From positions 1,674,001-1,738,000 of the forward strand of contig CAVQIT010000008.1 in NCBI GenBank assembly GCA_963712655.1: a stretch of 64,000 nucleotides of DNA, read 5' to 3'. The first letter of the stretch is position 1. Each line of letters begins with the position of its first letter. This document shows, piece by piece, positions 15,530 through 25,078 of the stretch. This DNA is from Pollutimonas sp963712655. GTDB taxonomy: Bacteria > Pseudomonadota > Gammaproteobacteria > Burkholderiales > Burkholderiaceae_B. The notes below the pieces were generated by a model. That model was not told the origin of the DNA, did no database searches, and saw only the letters and a list, made by a program, of their open reading frames with translations. Position numbers and translations under genes: made by a program.

Positions 15530-17800
15530 ATGATCGAGACCATTTTCTTATCAAAAACGGCGACCTACGGTGATCAACCCGAGGTTCTAGGCCCGCTCAG
15601 ATGCGTAAACTTCATCTTTGGCACCAATGGCACAGGCAAGACCACGATCAGTAGGGTGATTGCCGACAACACGGACTATGCCGCATGCGGAGTAGCCTGG
15701 AAGGACGGTCGCTCTCTGCAGACTTTGGTCTATAACCGGGATTTTGTTGAGCGTAATTTCATCCGATTAGCGGAACTCAAAGGAGTCTTCACCCTCGGGG
15801 AAAAGCAGATTAAGACCCAGGAAGTGATCAAGGAGAAAAAGCGGGAAGCTGACGGCTACAAAGATAAGATTGCTGCCGATAAAAAGGTTCTTGAAGGAGA
15901 AAATGGAAAGTCTGGAAAACGCGGCGATTTGACGACTTTGGAAGACAGATTTCTCGATCAGTGTTGGGAAGCCTACGGGAAGCATAAGGAGAAGCTTTCC
16001 CATGCCTTTGAAGGGGTCCGAAGCAGCAAGAAAGAGTTCAAGGCTAGGGCGCTACGTGAAGCTGCTTCTAACACGTCCCAAACCGTACCGCTGGATGAAC
16101 TGCATAAGCGGGCTGAAACGATTTTCGGGCAGATACTAAGCGAGGTGAGCATTGTTTCTGATGTCAGCTTTGCCATTTTGCTGGGCTACGAAAGCGATCC
16201 AATCATTAAAAAACGAGTGATAGGCAAGGAAGATGTCGATATCGCCGAGATGATCAAGAAACTGGGCAATAGCGATTGGGTGAGGGAAGGTAGGGCGTTC
16301 TACGAAGTGAATGATCGGGTATGCCCGTTCTGTCAGCAGAAGACCGATGAAGCATTTGAAAAGAGCCTCCGCGAGTATTTTAACGAGTCGTTCGAGCGGG
16401 ACAGTAAGGCGATAGGATCAGTGCTCGATAATTACAAAACAGAGGTGGCTCGCGTTCTGCGAGAGTTAGGGCAGATTTTGGCCTCTCCGTCCAAGTTCCT
16501 GGACGTTGCCAAGTTTCAAGGTGAACGGGATTTGCTGGAGGCAAAGCTCAGTCTAAATGTCCAGCAGCTAATCAAAAAGGACAAAGAGCCTAGTCAGATT
16601 TTTGAGCTTGAATCGGTCGGCAACGTCACCTCCTTGATTGCAGGGCTGATCGCGGATGCCAACAACAAAGTGGGCGAACACAACGCCTTGGTGAAGAATA
16701 TTGGAAAGGAAAAAGCAAAGCTCATTTCCGATGTCTGGAAGCACCTGATTGATGTGGACTTGAATGCGGCATATGCCCACTACACAGGCACGAAGACAGG
16801 ACTAGAACAGGCCATAAAGTCGATTGAAGAGAGGGTTCAAAATTTCGGTCAAGAGGTTCAGGCCCGTGAAGTCGCCATTCGGGAGCTTGAAAAGCAAACC
16901 ACAAGCGTGAAGCCGACAATTGATGCAATCAATTACCTGCTTGCATCTTTCGGATTCCATGGCTTCTCGCTTGCAATGGCGGATAACGGAACCTCATACA
17001 AGCTGCTTCGGGAAGACAAGTCCGACGCAAAGGAGACGCTGAGCGAGGGGGAGAGAACCTTCGTGACCTTCCTGTATTTCTACCATCTGCTCAAAGGCAG
17101 CGATACCGAAAGCGGGATCAACACGGATCGGATTGTGGTATTCGATGATCCGGTATCAAGCCTAGATAGCGAGATTCTTTTCATCGTCGGAAGCCTCATC
17201 AAAAAATTATTCGATGAAGCGCGCAGCAGAACGAGCCTGATCAAGCAAATCTTCGTTTTGACACACAACGTGTATTTCCATAAGGAAGTCTCGTTCAACA
17301 ACTCCCGAACGGACAAGGCTCTCAAAGACGAAACATTTTGGGTTGTGCGCAAACCGGCCAAGTACTCAAAGCTGGAGAAGCATGATGGTAATCCGATTCA
17401 GACTTCGTATGAGCTGCTTTGGTCAGAGGTCAAAAACCCGAATCCTTCGCTGCTTACCATCCAAAACGTCTTGCGTAGAATCCTTGAAAACTACTTTAAG
17501 TTTTTTGGAGGGATCGAGCCGAGGGACATTTGCGCAAAACTGTCGGGCAGGGAGCAAATGATCTGCAGCAGTCTTCTATCATGGGTGAATGACGGTTCCC
17601 ACTATGCTCAAGATGATATCTACGTGAGCATAGATAAGGGGGTGGTCCAGAGTTATTTGAAAGTCTTCCATCTGATCTTTAAGTTGGCTGAGCACGAGGC
17701 TCACTACAAAATGATGATGGGGGATGCTTACATGGAGCTCGAGGATTTTGCTCGTGCTGGGGTTGCGGACACTGTGGCGGAAGGAGCACCGGCAGAATAA
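15530..17800 (+). CDS. RloC/PrrC-like AAA ATPase, candidate anticodon nuclease
   Basis: 756 residues from the ATG at 15530, preferred over an upstream TTG (15485) because AAGAGGG lies 7 bases before it. ABC/SMC-type ATPase: Walker A FGTNGTGKTTIS (30-41), signature LSEGERTFVTF (504-514), Walker B RIVVFDDPVSSLD (534-546), H-loop VLTHN (576-580). A coiled-coil arm carries a zinc-hook-like VCPFCQQ (264-270), as in RloC. The C-terminal part has R649-x3-E653 (RRILENYF) and H691 (NDGSH), matching in order the Arg-Glu-His triad of PrrC/RloC anticodon nucleases, though the E-to-H spacing is 38 rather than PrrC's 32. Cleavage of a host tRNA anticodon upon phage damage is the predicted activity. The triad equivalence is inference; it could also be a non-nuclease AAA_13 ATPase. 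Confidence 0.78.
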   Translation: MIETIFLSKTATYGDQPEVLGPLRCVNFIFGTNGTGKTTISRVIADNTDYAACGVAWKDGRSLQTLVYNRDFVERNFIRLAELKGVFTLGEKQIKTQEVIKEKKREADGYKDKIAADKKVLEGENGKSGKRGDLTTLEDRFLDQCWEAYGKHKEKLSHAFEGVRSSKKEFKARALREAASNTSQTVPLDELHKRAETIFGQILSEVSIVSDVSFAILLGYESDPIIKKRVIGKEDVDIAEMIKKLGNSDWVREGRAFYEVNDRVCPFCQQKTDEAFEKSLREYFNESFERDSKAIGSVLDNYKTEVARVLRELGQILASPSKFLDVAKFQGERDLLEAKLSLNVQQLIKKDKEPSQIFELESVGNVTSLIAGLIADANNKVGEHNALVKNIGKEKAKLISDVWKHLIDVDLNAAYAHYTGTKTGLEQAIKSIEERVQNFGQEVQAREVAIRELEKQTTSVKPTIDAINYLLASFGFHGFSLAMADNGTSYKLLREDKSDAKETLSEGERTFVTFLYFYHLLKGSDTESGINTDRIVVFDDPVSSLDSEILFIVGSLIKKLFDEARSRTSLIKQIFVLTHNVYFHKEVSFNNSRTDKALKDETFWVVRKPAKYSKLEKHDGNPIQTSYELLWSEVKNPNPSLLTIQNVLRRILENYFKFFGGIEPRDICAKLSGREQMICSSLLSWVNDGSHYAQDDIYVSIDKGVVQSYLKVFHLIFKLAEHEAHYKMMMGDAYMELEDFARAGVADTVAEGAPAE

Positions 17801-17860
17801 GACCGCTATGTTTTCATCGTTCTTGAATTGTCCGAGACCGGTAAGCGCCCGGTGAACCTT

Positions 17861-18676
17861 TCAATTACCCACAACTCCGTGGACTCTTTTTAAATCAAAT
17901 CCAAGCTGTATATCTGATAATCTCACCAACCCGCGCCACATAACGGTGTTGCCTGGTGGCGGATCACTGGCTCGGGCCAAATAGCCTCCAAGTTTGGCGA
18001 TCTGTAGCAGGCACTTAGAAAGGGACACGGACTCGGCATGCGGGGACTTCTTTTTAATCATGTGCTGCAACAGTCCTATTTCCTGAGTTGTCAGTGCGGC
18101 GCGTGCAGGGCAATCATGGCTGGCTCGATTGAGCATCGTCATCCAGAAGATACGCCAACTGATGATGCAAAATATTGCAATGATATTCGTCAGGCGCTGC
18201 GCCGTTCTGAGCTTGGAGTCTTCGGCTTTGCAGCCGGATTTGAGTATTTTGTGAAAGAGTTCAATTTTCCAGCGCATGGCATACCAATCGAGCTTTTCAA
18301 TTGCGTCGTGGCGTGTACGCACGGGCAAATCCGTGATGAGCTTCCATTCAAGCTTATTGCGGTGCGCGGGCGCATCGACTTCGGTGGCCTGTAACACGGT
18401 CAGCCTCAACGGCGGATAGCACTTTTGCTTGCCAATGGGCGGTAAAACCGTTATCCGCCGGTACTTTATTTCAAGCTTGACGTGGCGCGCTTTGTCGTTC
18501 TTATCATGCAGCGCGACGCGATGAAATCCCTTGACACGAGTCTCTTGCATTTCATCGGCTACGGTGTGCGCACCATCGCTCGCCAGCCGGTCTACGCATG
18601 TGCGAACCAGAAAGTGTGTGCCATGTTCCTGAGCCACACAAAACAATTCGTAGATATCGCTTGCCCGGTCGCCAAA
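17861..18676 (-). pseudogene. IS4-family transposase, 3' part only
   Basis: Encodes the C-terminal part of an IS4/Tn5-like DDE transposase: GDRASDIYELF, which contains the second catalytic Asp region, then KLEWKLITDLPV and YAMRWKIELFHKILKSGCKAE with the Y-(2)-R-(3)-E-(6)-K signature. A stop lies immediately before the preserved part at about 18677, and no N-terminal DNA-binding region is present. It is a relic and cannot move by itself. It separates the RloC-like gene from the ergothioneine genes. Confidence 0.85.
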
Positions 18677-18753
18677 TCAATTATTGGACTCCGAACTTGA
18701 GCGCCGCAGCGGTTGATGGCGCGCTCTGGGATGTGTCTTTCAATTTGAGAACA

Positions 18754-20034
18754 TCAGATATCCCTGGCAAGGCGAACACCCGTGAACTGCCAGCGCTGGT
18801 GTGGATAGAAGAAATTGCGATAGCTGGCCCGGGCGTGGTAGCGCGGCGTTGCGCAGCTTCCTCCCTTCAAGACGAATTGGCCGGACATGAACTTTCCGTT
18901 GTACTCGCCAACAGCGCTAGGCGCGGGACGGAAACCCGGATAGGCCAGGTATGCTGAACCCGTCCATTCCCAGACATCGCCAAACATCTGAGTGAGTCCG
19001 CAGCCAGCTTCAGCCGGAAATGGCTTTACTGCTCCAGACTGGTCGAGGAAATTGCCCTTGTTATCATCGAGAGTCTGGGCGCTACTTTCCCACTCAGCTT
19101 CTGTCGGCAAGCGCGCCCCGGCCCAGCGAGCGAATGCATCGGCTTCGTAAAAGCTGATGTGCCGGACAGGGGCGTTCAAGTCGAGCGCGGTGACACCGTC
19201 CAGGCCGAACTCAAACGCCCAAGCTCCGTTATCATTGCGGCGCCAATAGAGCGGCGCTTCGATTGCGTTATGTTTTACCCAATCCCAACCGTCGGAGAGC
19301 CAATATCTGGCGGTTGCATAGCCTCTAGCCTCGATAAACGTGATCCACTCGCTATTTGTGACCAAGCGATTTGCGAGCGCGTGTGGTGTTAACCACGTGG
19401 TGTGGCGCGGTGTCTCACAGTCAAAGGCAAAGCCCGCCCCGGAATGGCCGATATCGACGGCTCCTTGCCGTCCCTCGATCCATTGAATCGGTAGCGAAAC
19501 ACCCGTCCGTTCGATCGTCGTCGACGGCCAGAGGGCGGGTGCTAACGGGTTCTGCGCAAACAGGTGAAGAATGTCGGTCAGCAACAGCTCTTGATGCTGT
19601 TCCTCATGGTGGCAACCCAAAGAGGCAAGTTCGAGAGCTTCGGAGGGGATTCTATGCATCGCGCCATGCATGGCCTCGTTTACATGATGCCGATAGGCTC
19701 GCACTTGTTCCAATGACGGCCGCGTTATCAAGCCACGCGTTGCACGACCTATACGCGCACCCTTTGTCTCGTAGTAGCTGTTAAATAGGAACGGGAACCG
19801 TTCGTCATAAAGACGATAGCCTGGAACGAAATCGTTCAGTACAAAGGTCTCAAAGAACCACGTTGTGTGTGCAAGATGCCACTTCGCCGGCGAGGCGTCA
19901 GGCATCGATTGAGCCGTTGCATCAGCGTCCGAGAGATTGTCCGTAAGAGAGGCGCTCAAAGCCCTCACGCGAGAGAAACGCGTCGAAAGCAACCTCGCTA
20001 CAATTTTTTTTTCCTTAGCCTCATCAATCGCCAT
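18754..20034 (-). CDS. egtB: Ergothioneine biosynthesis protein EgtB (sulfoxide synthase)
   Basis: 426 residues. The N-terminal DinB-like domain has WHLAHTTWFFE (H53, H56) and the metal-binding H143-x3-H147-x-E149 motif in CHHEEQHQELL. The C-terminal formylglycine-generating-enzyme/C-lectin fold ends with VWEWTGSAYLAYPGF, GGSCATPRYHARASYRNFF and HQRWQFTGVRLAR. EgtB is a non-haem iron enzyme that couples trimethylhistidine (hercynine) to a cysteine-containing thiol with O2, giving a sulfoxide precursor of ergothioneine. It diverges from egtD. No egtA, egtC or egtE is seen nearby, so it may use cysteine directly and an unlinked lyase. SenA of selenoneine synthesis is a relative, but egtD next door supports EgtB. 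Confidence 0.92.
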   Translation of the reverse strand: MAIDEAKEKKIVARLLSTRFSRVRALSASLTDNLSDADATAQSMPDASPAKWHLAHTTWFFETFVLNDFVPGYRLYDERFPFLFNSYYETKGARIGRATRGLITRPSLEQVRAYRHHVNEAMHGAMHRIPSEALELASLGCHHEEQHQELLLTDILHLFAQNPLAPALWPSTTIERTGVSLPIQWIEGRQGAVDIGHSGAGFAFDCETPRHTTWLTPHALANRLVTNSEWITFIEARGYATARYWLSDGWDWVKHNAIEAPLYWRRNDNGAWAFEFGLDGVTALDLNAPVRHISFYEADAFARWAGARLPTEAEWESSAQTLDDNKGNFLDQSGAVKPFPAEAGCGLTQMFGDVWEWTGSAYLAYPGFRPAPSAVGEYNGKFMSGQFVLKGGSCATPRYHARASYRNFFYPHQRWQFTGVRLARDI

Positions 20035-20396
20035 GATTCAATAGTCACCGTAAATTTTTTTCACCAATTCGCACGGAGAGCTCGGTGACATTTTGACGGG
20101 CTTGGTGTAGCTGAGCGCTGAACCATATATTGCGTCGTAATCTAGATCTGAGGGGAGAATTCGTAAAAGCGGTTTGCTCATCATGTAGTCGAGACTCTTG
20201 TTAGGTTGTTAGTTTTCGGTGCTGGCAAGCGCCCTCCGCCTTCAAGCGACTCTACGAGCTTTGTTTCGCTAATAACAGTTGCGATGCACAAAGTAGGACG
20301 ACTGGACTCTTATAAAGGACTTTTAGATCATCAATTCAATTGGAGTTAGCTTTCAACTATCTATAATCGAAAAAGATAGCGACCATAGATCCTGGA
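20035..20396. promoter_or_regulatory. Divergent egtB-egtD intergenic region
   Basis: About 360 bases that must carry promoters for both genes. It is AT-richer than the flanks. No individual operator or riboswitch could be identified. Confidence 0.4.
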
Positions 20397-21359
20397 TTGA
20401 AAAACGTGAACATTTCCAACAAGGCAGTTACCCTGGACCGTCATCGGAATGCATTCCTGACCGATATAATCACCGGACTCTCTCATTGTCGAAAAAACCT
20501 CCCCTGTCGGTGGTTATACGATAATGTAGGTTCGGAATTGTTTGAAGAAATCACGCTATTGCCGGAATATTATCCGACACGTACCGAGTCCGCGATCCTA
20601 CTGGACAACGCAAGTGCCATGGCTGACTTTGCAGGTAGCGGCGCTACGCTGCTTGAGTACGGTGCGGGAGCAGGTATCAAGACCGAAACGCTGATTGCTG
20701 CGCTATGCGCGCCTCAGCGTTATATCCCTATCGACATCGCCGGCGAATTCTTGGGGCAGACTGTTTCGCGCATTCGGCAACGCTTTCCGGAACTCCACGT
20801 GGAGCCGGTGATTTCAGATTTCATGGTTGATTTCGAATTGCCTGCCGCATTGCCGGAAGGGCGTCGGGTGGCATTCTTTCCTGGATCCACCATCGGCAAT
20901 CTCGATGTTGCGGAAGCCGGGATGTTTCTGCGGCGCATGCGCCGGCACGTAGGGCTGGACGGGGCGGCCATCATCGGCTTCGATTTGAAAAAAGATACAC
21001 AAACGATGCTGGCTGCTTATGACGATGCGCAAGGAGTCACTGCGCAATTCAACCTCAATCTATTGGCGCGGATCAATCGTGAATTGGGCGGCGATTTCGT
21101 GTTGTCCGGCTTCCGGCATTCTGCGCGCTGGAACGATGCCGAGTCGGCGGTCGAAATGCATCTGGTTAGCCAGGTAGCGCAGACTGTCACCATTGATCGC
21201 CTCAGCTACGAATTCGAAGCCGGCGAAACCATCCACACCGAAAGTTCCCGCAAATACAGCCTGGAAGACTTCGCCGCGCTGGCGACAATCAATGGATGGC
21301 GGGTGGAGCAGATATGGAGCGACCAGCGGCGATTATTCGGTGTGGCCGGGTTGCGATGA
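20397..21359 (+). CDS. egtD: L-histidine N(alpha)-methyltransferase EgtD
   Basis: 320 residues, family length. Motifs: RWLYDNVGSELFEEITLLP and EYYPTRTE near the N terminus (histidine pocket), then the SAM-binding LLEYGAGAGIKTE, FFPGSTIGNLD and GFDLKKDTQTMLAAYDDA, all characteristic of EgtD. The enzyme trimethylates histidine to hercynine, the substrate for EgtB. Start choice is uncertain: a TTG at 20397 or a GTG at 20406; neither has a strong ribosome-binding site. It is divergent from egtB. The pair lies inside a genomic island, suggesting horizontally acquired ergothioneine synthesis. Confidence 0.93.
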   Translation: MKNVNISNKAVTLDRHRNAFLTDIITGLSHCRKNLPCRWLYDNVGSELFEEITLLPEYYPTRTESAILLDNASAMADFAGSGATLLEYGAGAGIKTETLIAALCAPQRYIPIDIAGEFLGQTVSRIRQRFPELHVEPVISDFMVDFELPAALPEGRRVAFFPGSTIGNLDVAEAGMFLRRMRRHVGLDGAAIIGFDLKKDTQTMLAAYDDAQGVTAQFNLNLLARINRELGGDFVLSGFRHSARWNDAESAVEMHLVSQVAQTVTIDRLSYEFEAGETIHTESSRKYSLEDFAALATINGWRVEQIWSDQRRLFGVAGLR

Positions 21360-21366
21360 ATTGAAA

Positions 21367-21802
21367 TTATCGACCGTCGGGATACGGCTGTTCAGACATG
21401 TGCTGTGTGGAGACGCGATAGTCCGAAGGATCGTTGCCGTAAGCCTTGCGGAAAGCCCGCAGGAAGCTGCTGCGGCTTTTGTAACCTACCGCGCGGGCGA
21501 TTTGATCGATCGACATGCTGTCATTGGTCAGCAGTATGGCAGCCTGGCGCATGCGGATTTCCCGCAGAGCTTCCATTGGCGCGCGCCCGAACAGGCTGGT
21601 GAAATGTGCCATGAACGCCGATCTGCTCGGACAGGCGCTCTGCGACAGGCTTTGTATTGAATGGGGAGCACCGGGCTGCGTCACCATGTCGGCGAATGCG
21701 CGGGCGATGTACGGATTGCTGAATATCGAAAAGCGCTCAACCCACAGGCTGGCGCTGCTTAGTGAGCGCCATAGAAGCGTTACGTTTGGAAGCGATATTC
21801 AT
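21367..21802 (-). pseudogene. AraC-family regulator, N-terminally truncated
   Basis: Preserves the C-terminal double helix-turn-helix: SIQSLSQSACPSRSAFMAHF, FGRAPMEALREIRMRQAAILL, then SIDQIARAVGYKSRSSFLRAF and YGNDPSDYR. Upstream the frame stays open to about 21802 (NPYIARAFADMV) but has no start, and the sensory cupin-type N terminus (about 180 residues) is absent. An internal ATG at 21687 could yield a 106-residue DNA-binding fragment. It is convergent with egtD, seven bases from its stop. Confidence 0.7.
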
Positions 21803-21996
21803 CAAATTGGACTAATGGGCGCATGTTAAGGATTTTGAAATTGCACCGTTCATCTACACTTTGAAAATCATAAAAGTTGCTGCAAATTAATCTGGCTGGC
21901 TGCGCCGGTACACTCGAGATATTCGCGCAGGGCACTTGCCATATGAATCATTCGCTGACCTTCCCACCGATAGCCTCACCATGAAGGAGTATCGAA

Positions 21997-22518
21997 ATGA
22001 CGACAGGCATTGAAAGGGCGGTCCTCGCAGGCGGTTGCTTTTGGGGCATGCAGGATTTATTGCGCCGTTACCCGGGCGTGGTTTCCACTCGTGTTGGCTA
22101 TGCAGGCGGCGACGTGCCCAACGCAACCTATCACAACCACGGCACGCATGCAGAAGCGATCGAAATTACTTTCAACCCTGAAATCATTGGTTATCGTCAG
22201 ATTCTGGAATTTTTTTTCCAGATCCACGATCCGACCACCCGTGATCGCCAGGGTAATGATGCCGGAAGCAGTTATCGATCTGCGCTTTTCTATAAAGATG
22301 AGCAACAAAAGCAGATTATCGAAGAGACCATCGCTGATGTCGACGCGTCCGGACTATGGCCGGGAAAAATTGTCACGGAAGTCGCGGCCGCGGGCCCATT
22401 CTGGGAGGCCGAGCCCGAACATCAAAATTATCTGGAACATCATCCGAGCGGCTATACCTGCCATTTTATCAGGCCCAACTGGCGGCTTCCGGGCCGGCCC
22501 AAAGCCGCCAAAATGTAG
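21997..22518 (+). CDS. msrA: Peptide-methionine (S)-S-oxide reductase MsrA
   Basis: 173 residues. Contains the catalytic GGCFWG (Cys14), VGYAGG, and the substrate pocket GNDAGSSYRSALF, plus HQNYLEHHPSGYTCHF near the C terminus. MsrA reduces methionine-S-sulfoxide in proteins using thioredoxin. The Shine-Dalgarno GAAGGAG precedes the ATG. It is followed closely by a redoxin-like gene and a flavoprotein disulfide reductase, so the three may form an oxidative-repair transcription unit. The C-terminal tail RPNWRLPGRPKAAKM lacks an obvious additional resolving Cys motif; a Cys in GYTCHF may serve. Confidence 0.95.
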   Translation: MTTGIERAVLAGGCFWGMQDLLRRYPGVVSTRVGYAGGDVPNATYHNHGTHAEAIEITFNPEIIGYRQILEFFFQIHDPTTRDRQGNDAGSSYRSALFYKDEQQKQIIEETIADVDASGLWPGKIVTEVAAAGPFWEAEPEHQNYLEHHPSGYTCHFIRPNWRLPGRPKAAKM

Positions 22519-22538
22519 TCGTAATGGGGGAAGTTAAT

Positions 22539-23027
22539 ATGGAAATGGGTATTAGCGGCAGTCGGGCGCCGGAATTACGGGCCTCTTACTGGATCGACGC
22601 CGACGGTAAAGAACGCATTGAATTAACGTTGGCTGAACTTGGCGATGGCTACAAGGTGCTGTTCTATTTTCAACACGGGTGCCCAGGCTGCCATTCGCAA
22701 GGGTTTCCCACACTGAAAAGGTTAACGGATCACTTTCATGACCAGGGCGTGGGATTTGCCGTGATCCAGACGGTCTTTGAAGACAAGGATGTCAATACGT
22801 CAGACAAGCTGGTACTCAACCAGGCACGCTATCAATTGCATGTTCCGTTCGGTCATGACATCGCATCGTCCGGAAATCCCTATCCTGCGACCATCGAAAA
22901 TTATCGCACTGGAGGCACGCCCTGGTTCGTCACGATCGATCCCGGCAATGTGGTAATCGATAACGGTTTCGCGTTTGATGTTGAACGCTTTGTTTCCTTG
23001 TTAGACAAACCCAAGCCAGCAGGCTGA
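22539..23027 (+). CDS. Thioredoxin-fold (redoxin/TlpA-like) protein
   Basis: 162 residues from the ATG at 22539, chosen because GGGGGAAG precedes it; an ATG at 22524 is an alternative. The thioredoxin-fold active site is CPGC (C48 and C51) in FYFQHGCPGCHSQGFP, with the cis-proline region TGGTPWFVTID near residue 130. No signal peptide, so it is predicted cytoplasmic. It starts 20 bases after msrA and could be a reductant for MsrA or a peroxiredoxin-like reductase. Exact subfamily not determined. Confidence 0.8.
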   Translation: MEMGISGSRAPELRASYWIDADGKERIELTLAELGDGYKVLFYFQHGCPGCHSQGFPTLKRLTDHFHDQGVGFAVIQTVFEDKDVNTSDKLVLNQARYQLHVPFGHDIASSGNPYPATIENYRTGGTPWFVTIDPGNVVIDNGFAFDVERFVSLLDKPKPAG

Positions 23028-23097
23028 GGCGGTCGGATATTTCCCCCGTGAAAAGCCGCCGATGTAGCGTCGCCCAGAAGTCGGTCAGGAGCATCAG

Positions 23098-23190
23098 ATG
23101 AGATTGGAAGCAAGTGGTGTTGTGGAGGCAGTTTCGGAGCTCGTCAAGAAGGGCTACGGAAAGAAGTTCGTAATCGAGGAAGTCGCATAG
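23098..23190 (+). CDS. Possible 30-residue peptide or gene remnant
   Basis: A small frame with ATG at 23098 that reads MRLEASGVVEAVSEL then KKGYGKKFVIEEVA and stops directly before the flavoprotein gene. Amphipathic and lysine-rich, with an upstream AGGAGCATCAG giving a weak ribosome-binding site. It may be a leader, a small protein, or the C-terminal remnant of a larger gene. Family not recognised. Confidence 0.3.
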   Translation: MRLEASGVVEAVSELVKKGYGKKFVIEEVA

Positions 23191-23225
23191 TGACTCATCG
23201 TATCGTCGACAAACATGAGGACCGT

Positions 23226-24605
23226 ATGGCAGAAGAATTTGACGCGATCATAATCGGTGCCGGCCAGTCCGGCCCCTTCCTTGCTGTTCGACTGGCGGAG
23301 CAAGGCCGCAAGGTTGCTATCATTGAACGTGAGCATCTTGGAGGAACATGCGTCAACGATGGCTGTACGCCAACAAAGACATTGGTTGCCAGCGCACGCG
23401 CTGCGTGGATGGCTCGTCGGAGCACCGAGTACGGCGTTGCCATACATGGGCCGATAAGCGTTGACATGAAGGCAGTCAAAGCGCGGAAAGACAAAGTGGT
23501 GTCTGCATCGGTCAAGAGCTTAACCGACTGGCTCGCCGACTATGAAACTCTTGAGTATATAGCGGGTGAAGGCCGGTTTGTCTCACCGATGCAGGTTTGC
23601 GTCGGTGATCGCACGCTCAAGGCTGCACAGATATTCATTAACACAGGGGCTTCAGCCGCTATCCCGGACTGGCCTGGTCTCGCTGATGTGCCCTACCTCA
23701 CAAATACGACGGTGATGGAAATCGACACCGTTCCGGATCACTTGGTGATTGCCGGTGCGAGCTATATAGGGCTGGAGTTCGCCCAGATATATGCGCGCTT
23801 TGGCGCCAGGGTGACTGTTCTCGAACGTGCGACGAGGCTTGCTCCCCGCGAGGACGAGGACATCTCCGCTGCAATTCGGGAAATTCTCGAAGCAGAGGGG
23901 GTTTCCTTCCTGCTCGGCAGCGAGATTGAATCAGTAATGAAGTGCGAGGGTGGTGTCCGGATCTCATTCAGATCGGGAGATCAGCGCGATGCAATCCAGG
24001 GGAGCCACCTTCTCGTTGCGCTGGGCCGCACCCCAAATTCATCGGACTTGAATCTTGCCGCTGCCGGGCTCGACACCGATGCACGTGGCTACATTCCCGT
24101 CGATGATCATCTGCGCACCAAAGCGCACGGGATCTGGGCTATCGGTGACATCAACGGGCGCGGTGCCTTCACTCACACTTCGTACAATGACTACGAGATC
24201 GTTGCGAATAACCTGATCGACTGCGGAAACCGATCGATCGCGAACCGGATTCCCGTCTATGGGCTGTTCATTGATCCACCCCTCGGGCGCATCGGAATGA
24301 CCGAGACGGAAGTGCGCCTATCGGGGCGGCCCGCAATGATCGCTACATATCCTATGGCGCGCGTGGCCCGTGCTCGCGAACGTGGTGAAACACAAGGACT
24401 GATGAAGGTGCTCGTCGACTCTCAATCCAAGCAAATCTTGGGTGCAGCCATCCTGGGAATCGAGGGCGATGAGGTCGTTCAGTCGCTTCTGCAGTTGATG
24501 GCCGCCGGCACGTCTTATGAGCGGATGATGCAGACGGTGCACATTCACCCGACTGTAAGCGAACTTATTCCAACGATGTTAGCCGGGCTAAAACCGCTCC
24601 AGTGA
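23226..24605 (+). CDS. FAD-dependent disulfide oxidoreductase, mercuric reductase-like
   Basis: About 459 residues from the ATG at 23226; a GTG at 23190 would add 12 residues. FAD-binding GAGQSGPFLA, redox-active disulfide GGTCVNDGCTPTK (C42, C47), NAD(P)-binding VIAGASYIGLEFAQIYARFG, second FAD motif GIWAIGDINGRGAFTH, and dimerisation domain ending in HIHPTVSELIPT. This is the class I pyridine nucleotide-disulfide reductase plan. The N-terminal HMA domain and C-terminal vicinal cysteines of true MerA are missing, and there is no mer operon, so mercury reduction is not claimed. It may reduce a small thiol or the neighbouring redoxin system. Confidence 0.88.
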   Translation: MAEEFDAIIIGAGQSGPFLAVRLAEQGRKVAIIEREHLGGTCVNDGCTPTKTLVASARAAWMARRSTEYGVAIHGPISVDMKAVKARKDKVVSASVKSLTDWLADYETLEYIAGEGRFVSPMQVCVGDRTLKAAQIFINTGASAAIPDWPGLADVPYLTNTTVMEIDTVPDHLVIAGASYIGLEFAQIYARFGARVTVLERATRLAPREDEDISAAIREILEAEGVSFLLGSEIESVMKCEGGVRISFRSGDQRDAIQGSHLLVALGRTPNSSDLNLAAAGLDTDARGYIPVDDHLRTKAHGIWAIGDINGRGAFTHTSYNDYEIVANNLIDCGNRSIANRIPVYGLFIDPPLGRIGMTETEVRLSGRPAMIATYPMARVARARERGETQGLMKVLVDSQSKQILGAAILGIEGDEVVQSLLQLMAAGTSYERMMQTVHIHPTVSELIPTMLAGLKPLQ

Positions 24606-25078
24606 CCGCATTTAAGCCCGAGCAGCGCAGGTGCTCGGGTGTTTGGCGGGCGGCGGCGGAAAGAGCCCTACGATTTATTTAGCAAAAGGGCGTGAAACCA
24701 GTGACTGACTCCGTGTACGAACGCCTGATACTCGCCGGTATTAGCTGCAGCCATTGACATCGGCAGAAGAGACAAAGCCCAGCGGCGGTCGATCCGAAAT
24801 GAAAAGCCGGCCTACGTAAAGGCGGGAACCAAGGATCTCTGAAGTTTATAGCGACACTTGGTATGACCGTAACTATCAAGAACATCGAGTCCTTGTATCT
24901 GATGGCATTGCCGTCAGCTGCTGTTGAGGCGGAAAGTCCTTTAACTGTACCAAATCGTCCGTTTCATCGGATCGTCGCTTTTCATGACAAGGCGGCATCT
25001 GTAGACTTTGGCCGTAATTTGGCACTTATGGATCAGGATGAGCCTCCCCATGCCAAATAAGTTGAACAGGAGAAACGC
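24606..25078. other. Intergenic region upstream of the ferritin-like gene
   Basis: About 470 bases. It contains a 65-codon plus-strand frame (24863-25060) of unknown type, with no ribosome-binding site, which I do not call as a gene. An AGGAGAAACGC ribosome-binding site for the next gene lies at its end. Confidence 0.4.

Noticed and set aside
23226..24605. Mercuric reductase
   Set aside because: Active-site fold matches, but the C-terminal vicinal cysteines and any mer genes are missing.
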